Shown piece by piece: positions 8,176-15,716 of a DNA stretch of 34,618 nucleotides. A program made the translations under genes and the position numbers. The DNA lies in assembly GCA_910587195.1 (NCBI GenBank), contig CAJUKL010000023.1, positions 1 to 34,618 of the forward strand, given 5' to 3'. Within the stretch, counting starts at the first letter, position 1; each line of letters begins with the position of its first letter. The stretch comes from an uncultured Clostridia bacterium. GTDB lineage: Bacteria; Bacillota; Clostridia; Lachnospirales; Anaerotignaceae. The notes under the pieces are model-generated. The model did not search any database. It saw only the letters and a list, made by a program, of their open reading frames with translations, and was not told the DNA's origin.

Positions 8176-8538
8176 TCACCTCATTTCTATTTTGTAACAC
8201 TGAAAAAGAGATTTCAAATTTTCCTCTAATGATTCTCCTGCGCCATAATCATAACTAAAAATAAGTCCTTGACTACTTCCTCCTACAGTAATATGTATTT
8301 TTGTATTTCCTTCTGCATTATCAATTACTACTGTTGCTGTCATTTGATTACTATTCCGCCAAGTATAATATTCTATTACAACAATAACCGCTTTTTTTCC
8401 CTCTCCAAAATCAATTGTACATTTGTCAATGATATTCTTTCCTATTTTTCTAATAAAATTTCCTTTTGTTTCTACCCATTCCTGTAATACCTTTATGCTT
8501 TCTTCTACAGATAATGTAACATAAATATCACTATACAT
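8176..8538 (-). CDS. Small hypothetical protein, DUF6054-like (copy A)
   Basis: 120 aa from the ATG at 8538, preceded by AAGGGG. Longer in-frame extension upstream lacks a suitable site. It has no signal peptide or membrane segment. The pattern is VTLSVEESIKVLQEW, then beta-rich sequence, then a glycine-serine loop (VGGSSQG) and a final amphipathic helix. The neighbour upstream (8556-8909) has the same layout (VSLSPQKVIEKLCFW ... LSGSMAG ... helix), so the two look like diverged paralogs. DUF6054 is my best guess from memory. No function can be given. Confidence 0.7.
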   Translation of the reverse strand: MYSDIYVTLSVEESIKVLQEWVETKGNFIRKIGKNIIDKCTIDFGEGKKAVIVVIEYYTWRNSNQMTATVVIDNAEGNTKIHITVGGSSQGLIFSYDYGAGESLEENLKSLFQCYKIEMR

Positions 8539-8555
8539 ATAGATTTCCCCTTTTT

Positions 8556-8909
8556 TTAAGTAACAGACAACAATAAATCTGTTATTTCTTCCAAACATTT
8601 TTTAATTTCTCTATAATGGAGTGGAAAATAAGCTCCTGCCATACTTCCAGAAAGATATACAACTGTTCCTTTTTGTTCTGGTTTTGCAACAGCCAACATG
8701 GTTACATTTCCCTTTGAAAATACTGCTGTTACTATTTCCTGTCCATTTTCCAAACGAACGCTGCATACATCACTCACTCCCCCCTGCGATTTCCCCCAAA
8801 AACATAATTTTTCAATCACTTTTTGTGGGGAAAGAGAAACCAATAATTCTATTTTTTGTGTTTCTCCCTCCAACAAGCGATGCAGCCAGCCATCTTTTTT
8901 TATTTTCAT
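8556..8909 (-). CDS. Small hypothetical protein, DUF6054-like (copy B)
   Basis: 117 aa. The ATG at 8909 follows AGGAGAG by 6-7 nt and the gene starts 11 nt after cdd ends. It resembles copy A directly downstream: an LS-xxxx-I-xx-L-xx-W helix near residue 28-38, central beta strands, a GSMAGAYF loop and a C-terminal helix (IKKCLEEITDLLL). Sequence identity to copy A is low, so the paralogy is inferred from pattern and adjacency. Both copies are inserted between cdd and the udg-era segment of an otherwise conserved cluster. Function unknown. Confidence 0.7.
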   Translation of the reverse strand: MKIKKDGWLHRLLEGETQKIELLVSLSPQKVIEKLCFWGKSQGGVSDVCSVRLENGQEIVTAVFSKGNVTMLAVAKPEQKGTVVYLSGSMAGAYFPLHYREIKKCLEEITDLLLSVT

Positions 8910-8920
8910 TTTTTACTCTC

Positions 8921-9301
8921 CTATAATGTAAAACCAATGGGAAGTAATTCCTTAACAGAATATGTTTTTATTTCACCTAATTCGTTTTCTAATACTACCA
9001 TTCCTTCTGGCATAAATTCCAAAAGCACTTGACGGCAAATACCACAAGGTGGTGTTATATTTCCACTGTCAGACACAATAGCAATTTTTTCAAAATTTTT
9101 TACACCTTCTGATACTGCCTTAAAAAGAGCAGTTCTTTCTGCGCAACAAGTTGCACCATAACTTGCATTTTCTATATTGCAGCCATAAAACACCATTCCA
9201 TCTTTTGTTAATAGTGCTGCCCCTACTTTAAAGTGAGAATAAGGTACATAAGCATACTCCATTGCTTTTTTTGCCTGTTCTATCAATTCTCTGTTTGTCA
9301 T
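8921..9301 (-). CDS. cdd: Cytidine deaminase
   Basis: Deaminates cytidine/deoxycytidine to uridine/deoxyuridine in pyrimidine salvage. 126 aa, the tetrameric T-CDA size. The zinc site is visible as CAE (53-55, catalytic Glu55) and PCGIC (C86 and C89). The ATG at 9301 has AAGGAG upstream. The Bacillus neighbour dgkA, normally between ybeY and cdd, is absent; only 21 nt separate cdd from ybeY. Confidence 0.96.
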   Translation of the reverse strand: MTNRELIEQAKKAMEYAYVPYSHFKVGAALLTKDGMVFYGCNIENASYGATCCAERTALFKAVSEGVKNFEKIAIVSDSGNITPPCGICRQVLLEFMPEGMVVLENELGEIKTYSVKELLPIGFTL

Positions 9302-9322
9302 TTTTTTCTCCTTAAATATGTT

Positions 9323-9790
9323 TTACAATACAAAGCCCGTTTTTTGCAATATCAATTTCTGTTTTTGTATCATTTCTTTTTCTTCTTCTGGTTCCATATG
9401 GTCATAGCCCATCAAATGAAGCATACTATGTATGGTTAAAAAAGCAACTTCTCTTTCCAATGAATGTTCATATTCTTCTGCTTGTTGTTGTGCCTTATCT
9501 ATAGATATAATAATATCACCCAATACAATTTCATTTTTTTCATTTACATCTGCAATTTCGCCTTCTTCAAACGTCAGTTGCGGAAAAGAAAGAACATCTG
9601 TTGCTTTATCTATGTTTCTAAACTCTCGATTGATAGCTTGTATTTCTTCATTTGTAACAATCGAAACACTAATTTCACATTCTGTTAAAAACTTTTCTAC
9701 TTCCAGGCTTGTCCATACTGCCTTTTTAATAATCTCCTCCCATTTTTCTCCCCATACAAAATTTGTTCTGTTATCAATGTCAATTGTCAT
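9323..9790 (-). CDS. ybeY: Endoribonuclease YbeY
   Basis: Zinc-dependent RNase needed for 16S rRNA 3' end maturation and ribosome quality control. 155 aa. The family signature H-x3-H-x5-H is complete (H121, H125, H131 in HSMLHLMGYDH). The start overlaps the end of the pgpH-like gene by 4 nt (ATGA), indicating translational coupling. Located as in Bacillus, after the phoH-pgpH pair. Confidence 0.96.
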   Translation of the reverse strand: MTIDIDNRTNFVWGEKWEEIIKKAVWTSLEVEKFLTECEISVSIVTNEEIQAINREFRNIDKATDVLSFPQLTFEEGEIADVNEKNEIVLGDIIISIDKAQQQAEEYEHSLEREVAFLTIHSMLHLMGYDHMEPEEEKEMIQKQKLILQKTGFVL

Positions 9791-11892
9791 TGTTTTACTT
9801 CCTCCACTTTTCGTTGTTTTTTTGCTTCATCCATTTCTTCTTTTTTGGGATATGCAACTCTATTATGATACATTCCCTTAAACACTTCAATAAATGACTT
9901 TCTGATTGTTTCTAAATCCGAAATTGCTAGACCACTTTGGTCAAGCTGTCCATCATCTAATTTATCTTTTATCAAAGTTTTAATAAAACCTTCCACTTCA
10001 TCTAACGTTTTCCCCTGTCCTAGCATACTTCTAACGGCAGCTTCCACAGTATCCGCTATCATTATAATAGCAGACTCTCTGCTTTGCGGAATAGGGCCAT
10101 TATAGCGATAATCTTCTTCTTTCACTTCATCTGCACCATATTGTTTTAAGGCTTTATAATAAAAGAATTTTACAAGAGAAGTTCCATGATGTTCCTGTAT
10201 CATATTAATAATTACTTTAGGTAATCCTTTTTCTTTTGCCATTTGAACGCCTGCCGTTGTATGAGCTGTAATAATTTGCGTACTGCTATAAGGTTCCATC
10301 TGGTCATGGGGATTTTCACCCGCTTGATTTTCACTAAAATACAAAGGATATTTCAGCTTTCCAATATCATGATAATACGCACCTACTCTTGCTAATGCTA
10401 CATTTGCATCAATTTCATAAGCAGCCGTTTCTGCTAAATTTGCCACAATCAAGCTATGATGATAGGTTCCAGGTGCTTCAATCATCAATCTTCTTAATAA
10501 TTCATTATTAGGGTTTGTCAATTCTAGCAAACGCAGGGAAGTATTTGCCTCAAAAGTTGCCTCCCAAAAAGGTAAGCTACCAATTACTAATATTACTGTA
10601 ACCAATCCAATGGCTGCACCATAAGCACTAGAAAAGAGTAAACCTTGAGAATATCCTTTTTCAAAAAATAGTCCTACTGCTATCATAGAAACAAAATTTA
10701 CTGCTGCCACACAAACAGCCACCGGAAAAACATATTTTCTTTTTTCCGCATATCTTGTAATCAGTGCTGCAAATTCTCCCGTCAACAAAAAATAGAGCAA
10801 AAATTCCACATCTCCATTAAACACAAAGCAACCTATAATACTGACAAAACAATTTAAAAGCAATGCTACCCTTCTGCTAATCAGCAAAGAAATTAACATA
10901 GGAAATACCACCAAAGGAATCAAAGTAAAATATGGCACTTCACTCATTACCCGCAATAACAATACCATAGCAATATAAATTGTAAAAAGCATCATCATTT
11001 CATTTTTTTTCAGACTATGCCACTTTTTGTTGCTGGAATAAAAAAACAAAAAGACACTACCAAAAATAAGTAATACCACGATAATACTGCTTAAAACTGG
11101 CAACATTGTTTTTGTTGCATTTTCCGTATTAATTAAATTCATAGCATTTAACTTATCATAAATTTCGGCTGTAATAATTTCCCCTTCATCAACAATCTTT
11201 TGATTCTTCTTTATGATAATATCTTCCACTTCATCTTGTTTTTTTTGTTTTGCTAAAGCTATCGCATCTGTATCCAATATTAAATTTGCTTTTAAGGCAC
11301 TGTTTAGGACAGCCCTTCCCATTTCCTGTAATTCTGCATTCCATTCTGTTTGATACAAATTCATACTAACTTGTTCTTTATTTTTTTCCAGTGATTCTGA
11401 AGTAATTCCTTGCTCATAGATACTATTGGCAATCGTAAGACAAGTTTTTTGAAAAGCGAGCTTGTCCTGCTGACTCAGTGCCTGATAAGCACTGTATTGT
11501 CTTACAGATAAAACCACTGGCAATTTAAGTGAAGTATTTTTAATTGCATTTGAGAGGCTTTCTCCTGCACGTAATGTTCCCTGCATTTCATCTAATCTTT
11601 TAAAAAAATCTTCTATTTCAGAAATAGATTGTTGTTCTACTTCTAAATCATGTTTATATAAAGGGCCTACCGTTGCAGCTGCTTCTGTCTTTTTCTTTTC
11701 CGTTGCAATCACATCTACTTCATCTTTTAATGCAACATATTTTTTGGTTGCCACAGAGCCAATTTGTACACTTTCCATTGTTTGTATATAAGACCCTGTA
11801 GCAATACAAATAACCGTAAGTAAAAACCCAATCCCTAATAATACAATAGAAAAATACTTTCTATCTGAAAAACTTTTTTTATCATTTTCCAT
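9787..11892 (-). CDS. pgpH: PgpH-type 7TMR-HD c-di-AMP phosphodiesterase (YqfF family)
   Basis: Membrane phosphodiesterase; the family hydrolyses the second messenger c-di-AMP. About 701 aa from the ATG at 11892; a GTG at 11901 leaves no space for a ribosome binding site. Order: one N-terminal membrane helix (~17-36), an extracellular 7TM-HDED domain (~50-265), a block of about seven membrane helices (~265-440) and a cytosolic HD domain with HHS (~478) and YYHDIGK (HD at ~508-509), the metal-binding residues. It starts 5 nt before the stop of phoH ends, typical of this operon. Assigned to PgpH rather than GdpP by architecture. Confidence 0.93.
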   Translation of the reverse strand: MENDKKSFSDRKYFSIVLLGIGFLLTVICIATGSYIQTMESVQIGSVATKKYVALKDEVDVIATEKKKTEAAATVGPLYKHDLEVEQQSISEIEDFFKRLDEMQGTLRAGESLSNAIKNTSLKLPVVLSVRQYSAYQALSQQDKLAFQKTCLTIANSIYEQGITSESLEKNKEQVSMNLYQTEWNAELQEMGRAVLNSALKANLILDTDAIALAKQKKQDEVEDIIIKKNQKIVDEGEIITAEIYDKLNAMNLINTENATKTMLPVLSSIIVVLLIFGSVFLFFYSSNKKWHSLKKNEMMMLFTIYIAMVLLLRVMSEVPYFTLIPLVVFPMLISLLISRRVALLLNCFVSIIGCFVFNGDVEFLLYFLLTGEFAALITRYAEKRKYVFPVAVCVAAVNFVSMIAVGLFFEKGYSQGLLFSSAYGAAIGLVTVILVIGSLPFWEATFEANTSLRLLELTNPNNELLRRLMIEAPGTYHHSLIVANLAETAAYEIDANVALARVGAYYHDIGKLKYPLYFSENQAGENPHDQMEPYSSTQIITAHTTAGVQMAKEKGLPKVIINMIQEHHGTSLVKFFYYKALKQYGADEVKEEDYRYNGPIPQSRESAIIMIADTVEAAVRSMLGQGKTLDEVEGFIKTLIKDKLDDGQLDQSGLAISDLETIRKSFIEVFKGMYHNRVAYPKKEEMDEAKKQRKVEEVKQ

Positions 11893-11897
11893 AATTC

Positions 11898-12857
11898 TCA
11901 CTTCCGTTTTTTATTTTCAAATTTTTCATAAGCCTGTATAATTTTTTGTACGAGTGGATGCCTTACCACATCTTTATTGGTCAATGTAATGATACCAATG
12001 TCTTCAATACCTGACAATATTTTTGTAGACTCCAATAGTCCAGAACGTTTTCCCTCTGTCAAGTCAATCTGTGTCAAATCGCCTGTAATCACCGCTTTAG
12101 AACCATAACCAATTCTTGTTAAAAACATTTTCATTTGTTCTGGCGTTGTATTTTGTGCCTCATCTAATACAATAAAAGCATTATCTAATGTTCGTCCTCT
12201 CATATAGGCAAGCGGTGCTACTTCTATCAACCCTTTTTCCATATTTTTCATAAAAGCGTCTGCTCCCATAATTTCATGCAGCGCATCATATAATGGTCTT
12301 AAATAAGGGTCAACTTTTTGTTGTAAATCTCCGGGTAAAAATCCCAATTTTTCCCCTGCTTCAATAGCTGGTCTTGTCAATATAATTCTATTTACTTCTT
12401 CATTTTTAAAAGCTGTAATAGCCATAGCCATAGCAAGATAAGTTTTTCCTGTTCCTGCTGGTCCAATTCCAAAGATAACTGTATTTTTTTTAATCAAATC
12501 AATATATTTTTTTTGTCCCAAAGTTTTTGGTTTTACTGGACGTCCATTCATTGCCATACAAATAAAATCATCATACACTTTCTCAATTTCCTTAAATTCA
12601 TCTTTTGCTTGCAATAAATATAATATATTTTGTTCTGTAATTGCTTCCCCTTTTTTTGTCAACACCTCTAAAGAATGTAAAACATTTTCCGCATGAATTA
12701 CTCCTTTTTCTTCTCCTATAATTTTAATATCATCTCCCCTATTTATAATCTGCACATGACATGCTTGTTCTATTTTTTTGATATTGCTGTCAAATTCTCC
12801 AAACACCATGCTAATATTTTGATTTTCTATTTGTATCTTTTTTTCTATTTCTCCCAT
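11898..12857 (-). CDS. phoH: PhoH-like ATPase
   Basis: Cytoplasmic P-loop ATPase of the PhoH/YlaK group. Its cellular role is not firmly known; linked in the literature to RNA metabolism, fitting the neighbouring ybeY. 319 aa. Walker A GPAGTGKT (132-139), Walker B VLDEAQN (~230-236), with an N-terminal KH-like region before it. The ATG at 12857 follows AAGGAGG by 6 nt. It lies between yqfD and the pgpH-like gene as in Bacillus. Confidence 0.95.
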   Translation of the reverse strand: MGEIEKKIQIENQNISMVFGEFDSNIKKIEQACHVQIINRGDDIKIIGEEKGVIHAENVLHSLEVLTKKGEAITEQNILYLLQAKDEFKEIEKVYDDFICMAMNGRPVKPKTLGQKKYIDLIKKNTVIFGIGPAGTGKTYLAMAMAITAFKNEEVNRIILTRPAIEAGEKLGFLPGDLQQKVDPYLRPLYDALHEIMGADAFMKNMEKGLIEVAPLAYMRGRTLDNAFIVLDEAQNTTPEQMKMFLTRIGYGSKAVITGDLTQIDLTEGKRSGLLESTKILSGIEDIGIITLTNKDVVRHPLVQKIIQAYEKFENKKRK

Positions 12858-12890
12858 AGTTCCTCCTTATCATAAAAAAAACTTTTCTTT

Positions 12891-14087
12891 TTATTCCTCT
12901 TTAAAAAAAGAATCCTTTTGTTCTTCACTAATTTCTTCCAATGCGGTTATAGTTGCTGTACCAATTACGTTATCTTGTTCTATATGATATGTAATTTCAA
13001 TATTTTCAATCTCTCCCTCTACCATTTCCGTTGCTTTTTTCTTTAATAATTCTTCTACTTCTTTTTTTGCTTCTTCTTCCGTTTTTTGTTTTACTACTGT
13101 TTCATATTGTTTATAAGTTTCTTCCACCCAAGCTAAAGGCAGTTGAAAATCTCCTATTGCAAATTGATTTCCACCCGTTTTTTGTTTTTCATAAGTTCCC
13201 TCTATATTGGGCTGTATTATATTAAGAACTACATCACCTATCAATAAACTTTTATCTTTTTTTTCCTCCCCAATATATTTTTTTTCTGTATTTTGTAAAG
13301 CAACTTTTTCCTCTAAAGTATACCATACTTTTCCCAATATCGTTCCCCTTGCATGAACATATTCTCTGCCTACTTCTGCTTCTTCTCCTGCTGCAATAAT
13401 CACTTCACTACTTATCAGCAAAGCACCTTTTTTTACAACATCTCCAGATTGCACCATAGGAGTACCTACTTCTACTGTAATACTTTGTATCACACTATCT
13501 TTTTTTGCAATCAAATTACTTGGTGTAGTTTTATCAATCATTTCAGGCTGTGGTATTGTTTCCACAAGCTTTATCAATGCATTGGTTCCCTTCATAGAAA
13601 CACTGACCCAAGAAATATCCGCAAATGTTTCCAGCAAGCCCTCTGTAATATTATCTGTACTAATTGTCCATTTTAATGTTCCAGGTGACATTCCCATTTT
13701 TTCGCAAGCAGCAAGTAAATCTTCTGTTTGAATCCTCTCATTTCCCTCTACTTCCACCGTCCACAAAAAAGAAGACAGGGTATATAATGCTGCCACAAAA
13801 AAAAGCATACCAAAGGCTAATATTTTTCTTTTTTTATATTTTTTAAAAAAAGCCGGCAAACCATACTGGCAAACAATGTCATACTGACATCCTGTTTTTT
13901 CTGCACATTCTTTTAAAAGAGAATATCCTTTGATAGAAACATTCATTTGTACTGCACTACCTTTTGGCTGTATATTCCATAAATAAATGCCTCGAAAGGT
14001 CGCCATATTTACAAAACGCTCCACAGAAAAACCAGATACTGTTATCATAACATATCCTTGCAAATAATACCATAATGCTAAAAACAT
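12891..14087 (-). CDS. yqfD: Sporulation protein YqfD
   Basis: Membrane protein of the YqfD/stage IV sporulation family. Known genetics in spore formers place yqfC/yqfD under mother-cell control; the molecular role is unclear. 398 aa. An N-terminal cytoplasmic segment (GFSVERFVNMATFRGIYLW) precedes one membrane helix (~92-112), then a long extracytoplasmic region and a Glu/Lys-rich coiled-coil-like tail (~330-370). The ATG at 14087 follows yqfC by 12 nt with a GGCGGTG site. Length and order match the family. Confidence 0.92.
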   Translation of the reverse strand: MFLALWYYLQGYVMITVSGFSVERFVNMATFRGIYLWNIQPKGSAVQMNVSIKGYSLLKECAEKTGCQYDIVCQYGLPAFFKKYKKRKILAFGMLFFVAALYTLSSFLWTVEVEGNERIQTEDLLAACEKMGMSPGTLKWTISTDNITEGLLETFADISWVSVSMKGTNALIKLVETIPQPEMIDKTTPSNLIAKKDSVIQSITVEVGTPMVQSGDVVKKGALLISSEVIIAAGEEAEVGREYVHARGTILGKVWYTLEEKVALQNTEKKYIGEEKKDKSLLIGDVVLNIIQPNIEGTYEKQKTGGNQFAIGDFQLPLAWVEETYKQYETVVKQKTEEEAKKEVEELLKKKATEMVEGEIENIEITYHIEQDNVIGTATITALEEISEEQKDSFFKEE

Positions 14088-14099
14088 TCCTTCACCGCC

Positions 14100-14372
14100 T
14101 TATGTTAAAAATGAAATTCCTTTAATGCTTCCTGTCACAACAATACATTCTGATGTGAGTTGTTTTAAAAGTAATTCTTTCCCTTCAATACGCAACACTC
14201 CAGAAGCAGTGCCAACACGCATAATTTCATCGCCATATTCTATAATTCCTTTATAATTTTCAATGGTCAGTTCTTCTTTTCCTGTCAATGAAATAAAAGG
14301 AAGATTTAATATAACCTCTTTTGGCAGTTCCAATGCATTTACTACGTTTCTTTTTATTTTTCCACCAAGCAA
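14100..14372 (-). CDS. yqfC: Sporulation protein YqfC
   Basis: 90 aa; a small beta-rich protein found next to YqfD in spore formers. Motifs such as ELPKEVILNLPFISLTGKEEL and the IENYKGI segment fit the YqfC family. The start is TTG at 14372 with a strong AGGGGGGA 5 nt upstream; no ATG is available. The 152 nt upstream contain no gene. They do contain a CATAAGTAT that might be part of a sporulation-sigma -10 element, but this is weak. Confidence 0.9.
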   Translation of the reverse strand: MLGGKIKRNVVNALELPKEVILNLPFISLTGKEELTIENYKGIIEYGDEIMRVGTASGVLRIEGKELLLKQLTSECIVVTGSIKGISFLT

Positions 14373-14524
14373 TCGAATCCCCCCTATAAAATATCATTTT
14401 TATATACTTATGCAATAGATAACAAAAAAATAATGAATCAAGTGATTAAAATAAGCCAGTGTATATTTCACTTTTTCTTCAAATTTTTTGTTTTTCTTTT
14501 AAAACAAAAAAAATTTTTAAAACT

Positions 14525-14842
14525 TTAGTCCTCTAAAAGTACTTTTTCTGATAAAAGTTCTGATAATTTTTTTATTATTTCTATGCTTTGCTTTGGAATT
14601 TTTCCATTTTTATCTTCTGATGTTATAATAGAAATATAATTCGTTTCCTGACAATTATAATCTTTATTGTTCCATGAATCCCAACTTTTTACTTTCATTA
14701 ATCCCAACAAACAAAAGAAATCAATTCCTTTATAACAGCCTTTTTCTTCTTTTAAAAACATTTTTGTTTTATCAATACATTTTTCTATTTTTTCTGTTTT
14801 CCAAGTAATGCTTTCCTTTTTTGTATGAATACTAAAATACAT
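14525..14842 (-). CDS. Hypothetical protein (105 aa)
   Basis: Not recognised. The ATG at 14842 follows GGAGG by 7 nt, so it is probably translated. Soluble, lysine- and glutamate-rich, with four cysteines scattered through the middle and two tryptophans in a WDSWNNKDY segment. It ends in an amphipathic helix (SIEIIKKLSELLSEKVLL). Even more A/T-rich than its neighbours. It lies alone between the yqeY terminator and yqfC, a spot that in Bacillus has yqfA/yqfB. This suggests a locally acquired accessory gene. No function proposed. Confidence 0.65.
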   Translation of the reverse strand: MYFSIHTKKESITWKTEKIEKCIDKTKMFLKEEKGCYKGIDFFCLLGLMKVKSWDSWNNKDYNCQETNYISIITSEDKNGKIPKQSIEIIKKLSELLSEKVLLED

Positions 14843-14865
14843 CTTATTTCCTCCAAATTTTATAC

Positions 14866-14903
14866 AAAAGGAAAGCCAGTGTCATAACAACACTGGCTTT
14901 CCT
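14866..14903 (-). terminator. Intrinsic terminator after rpsU-yqeY
   Basis: A perfect 14-bp stem (arms 14890-14903 and 14869-14882, core GAAAGCCAGTGT) with a 7-nt loop, then TTTT on the minus strand. It is 10 nt past the yqeY stop codon and separates that operon from the downstream 105-aa gene. Confidence 0.88.
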
Positions 14904-14912
14904 GGCTTTTCT

Positions 14913-15359
14913 TTATTTTGTTAAAATATTTTTTACAATGCTGCTTACTACTTTTCCATCTGCAACACCTTTCACTTTGGGTGTAATGGCTTTCATTACT
15001 TTTCCTAAATCTTTTAAAGATGTTGCACCAAGTTCAGCTATTGTATCTTCTACTACCTTTTGAATTGCACTCTCACTTAACTGCTCTGGAAGGTAATTCA
15101 ACAATATCTCAATTTCTTTGTTCAACTTATCAATCAAATCCTGACGACCACTTTTAATAAAGTCTGGTAAAGAATCCCTACGACTTTTTAATTGTTTTGC
15201 AATCACATCAATAATACCTTTGTCATCAAGTTCTACTTTATTGTCTTTTTCAAACTGTAGAATCGCTGAACGAATCAACTGTACTGTATCTTTTCGTATT
15301 GTATCTTTTTCTTTCATAGCATTTTTCAAGTCTTCAAAAAGCTGCTCTTTTAATGCCAT
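14913..15359 (-). CDS. yqeY: GatB/YqeY domain protein YqeY
   Basis: 148 aa from the ATG at 15359 (AAAGGG 9 nt upstream), the exact length of many YqeY proteins. An upstream ATG at 15368 lies inside the binding-site region. The family shares the C-terminal tRNA-interacting domain of the GatB amidotransferase subunit, but its own role is not established. All-helical pattern: ALKEQLFEDLKNAMKEKD, then FEKDNK, and ends with MKAITPKVKGVADGKVV, the family signature. Cotranscribed with rpsU 27 nt upstream, as in most Firmicutes. Confidence 0.94.
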   Translation of the reverse strand: MALKEQLFEDLKNAMKEKDTIRKDTVQLIRSAILQFEKDNKVELDDKGIIDVIAKQLKSRRDSLPDFIKSGRQDLIDKLNKEIEILLNYLPEQLSESAIQKVVEDTIAELGATSLKDLGKVMKAITPKVKGVADGKVVSSIVKNILTK

Positions 15360-15386
15360 ACAACTCATCCCTTTGTCAATAAAACA

Positions 15387-15563
15387 TTATTTGAATTTGC
15401 GTTTTCTAGCGGCTTCAGATTTCTTTTTACGCTTAACGCTGGGTTTATCGTAATGTTCTCTTTTACGTACTTCTCCCATAATGCCGTCTTTTGCACAGCT
15501 TCTTTTAAAACGACGAAGAGCACTATCCAAGGATTCATTTTCTTTTACCTTTACCTCTGACAT
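15387..15563 (-). CDS. rpsU: 30S ribosomal protein S21
   Basis: 58 aa, the standard Firmicutes length. It starts MSEVKVKENESLDSALRRFK and ends in a highly basic tail (SVKRKKKSEAARKRKFK). The ATG at 15563 has a strong GGAGGGAGGG site; in-frame starts farther upstream lie in the leader. It has a very good promoter (15650-15678) and a stable 5' leader hairpin. First gene of the rpsU-yqeY operon. Confidence 0.97.
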   Translation of the reverse strand: MSEVKVKENESLDSALRRFKRSCAKDGIMGEVRKREHYDKPSVKRKKKSEAARKRKFK

Positions 15564-15604
15564 GAATTTCCCTCCCTCCCAGGTGTGAGATTCCTTTGTT
15601 ACAA

Positions 15605-15639
15605 GCCATATAAAAAAAGCAACATCTTTTTTATATAGC
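15605..15639 (-). promoter_or_regulatory. rpsU 5'-leader hairpin
   Basis: Between the promoter and the ribosome binding site the minus strand folds GCTATATAAAAAAG against CTTTTTTATATGGC-like sequence, about 13 pairs with one G-U and a short loop. No U-run follows. It could protect the messenger or be part of feedback control by S21, but the latter is only a guess. Confidence 0.5.
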
Positions 15640-15649
15640 ACATTATTAA

Positions 15650-15678
15650 ATTATACACAAAAAAACAATTCACGTCAA
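15650..15678 (-). promoter_or_regulatory. rpsU promoter
   Basis: Minus strand: TTGACG (15678-15673), 17 bp, TATAAT (15655-15650). Near-consensus with ideal spacing, fitting a ribosomal protein gene. Confidence 0.85.
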
Positions 15679-15716
15679 TAAAAAACCGTCTTTTCCTATA
15701 AAAACTTTACAAATTT

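Noticed and set aside
14373..14524. Sigma-E-type promoter before yqfC (CATAAGTAT with an ATTCATTATT upstream)
   Set aside because: Only a partial match and uncertain spacing; mentioned in the yqfC entry but not called as a feature.
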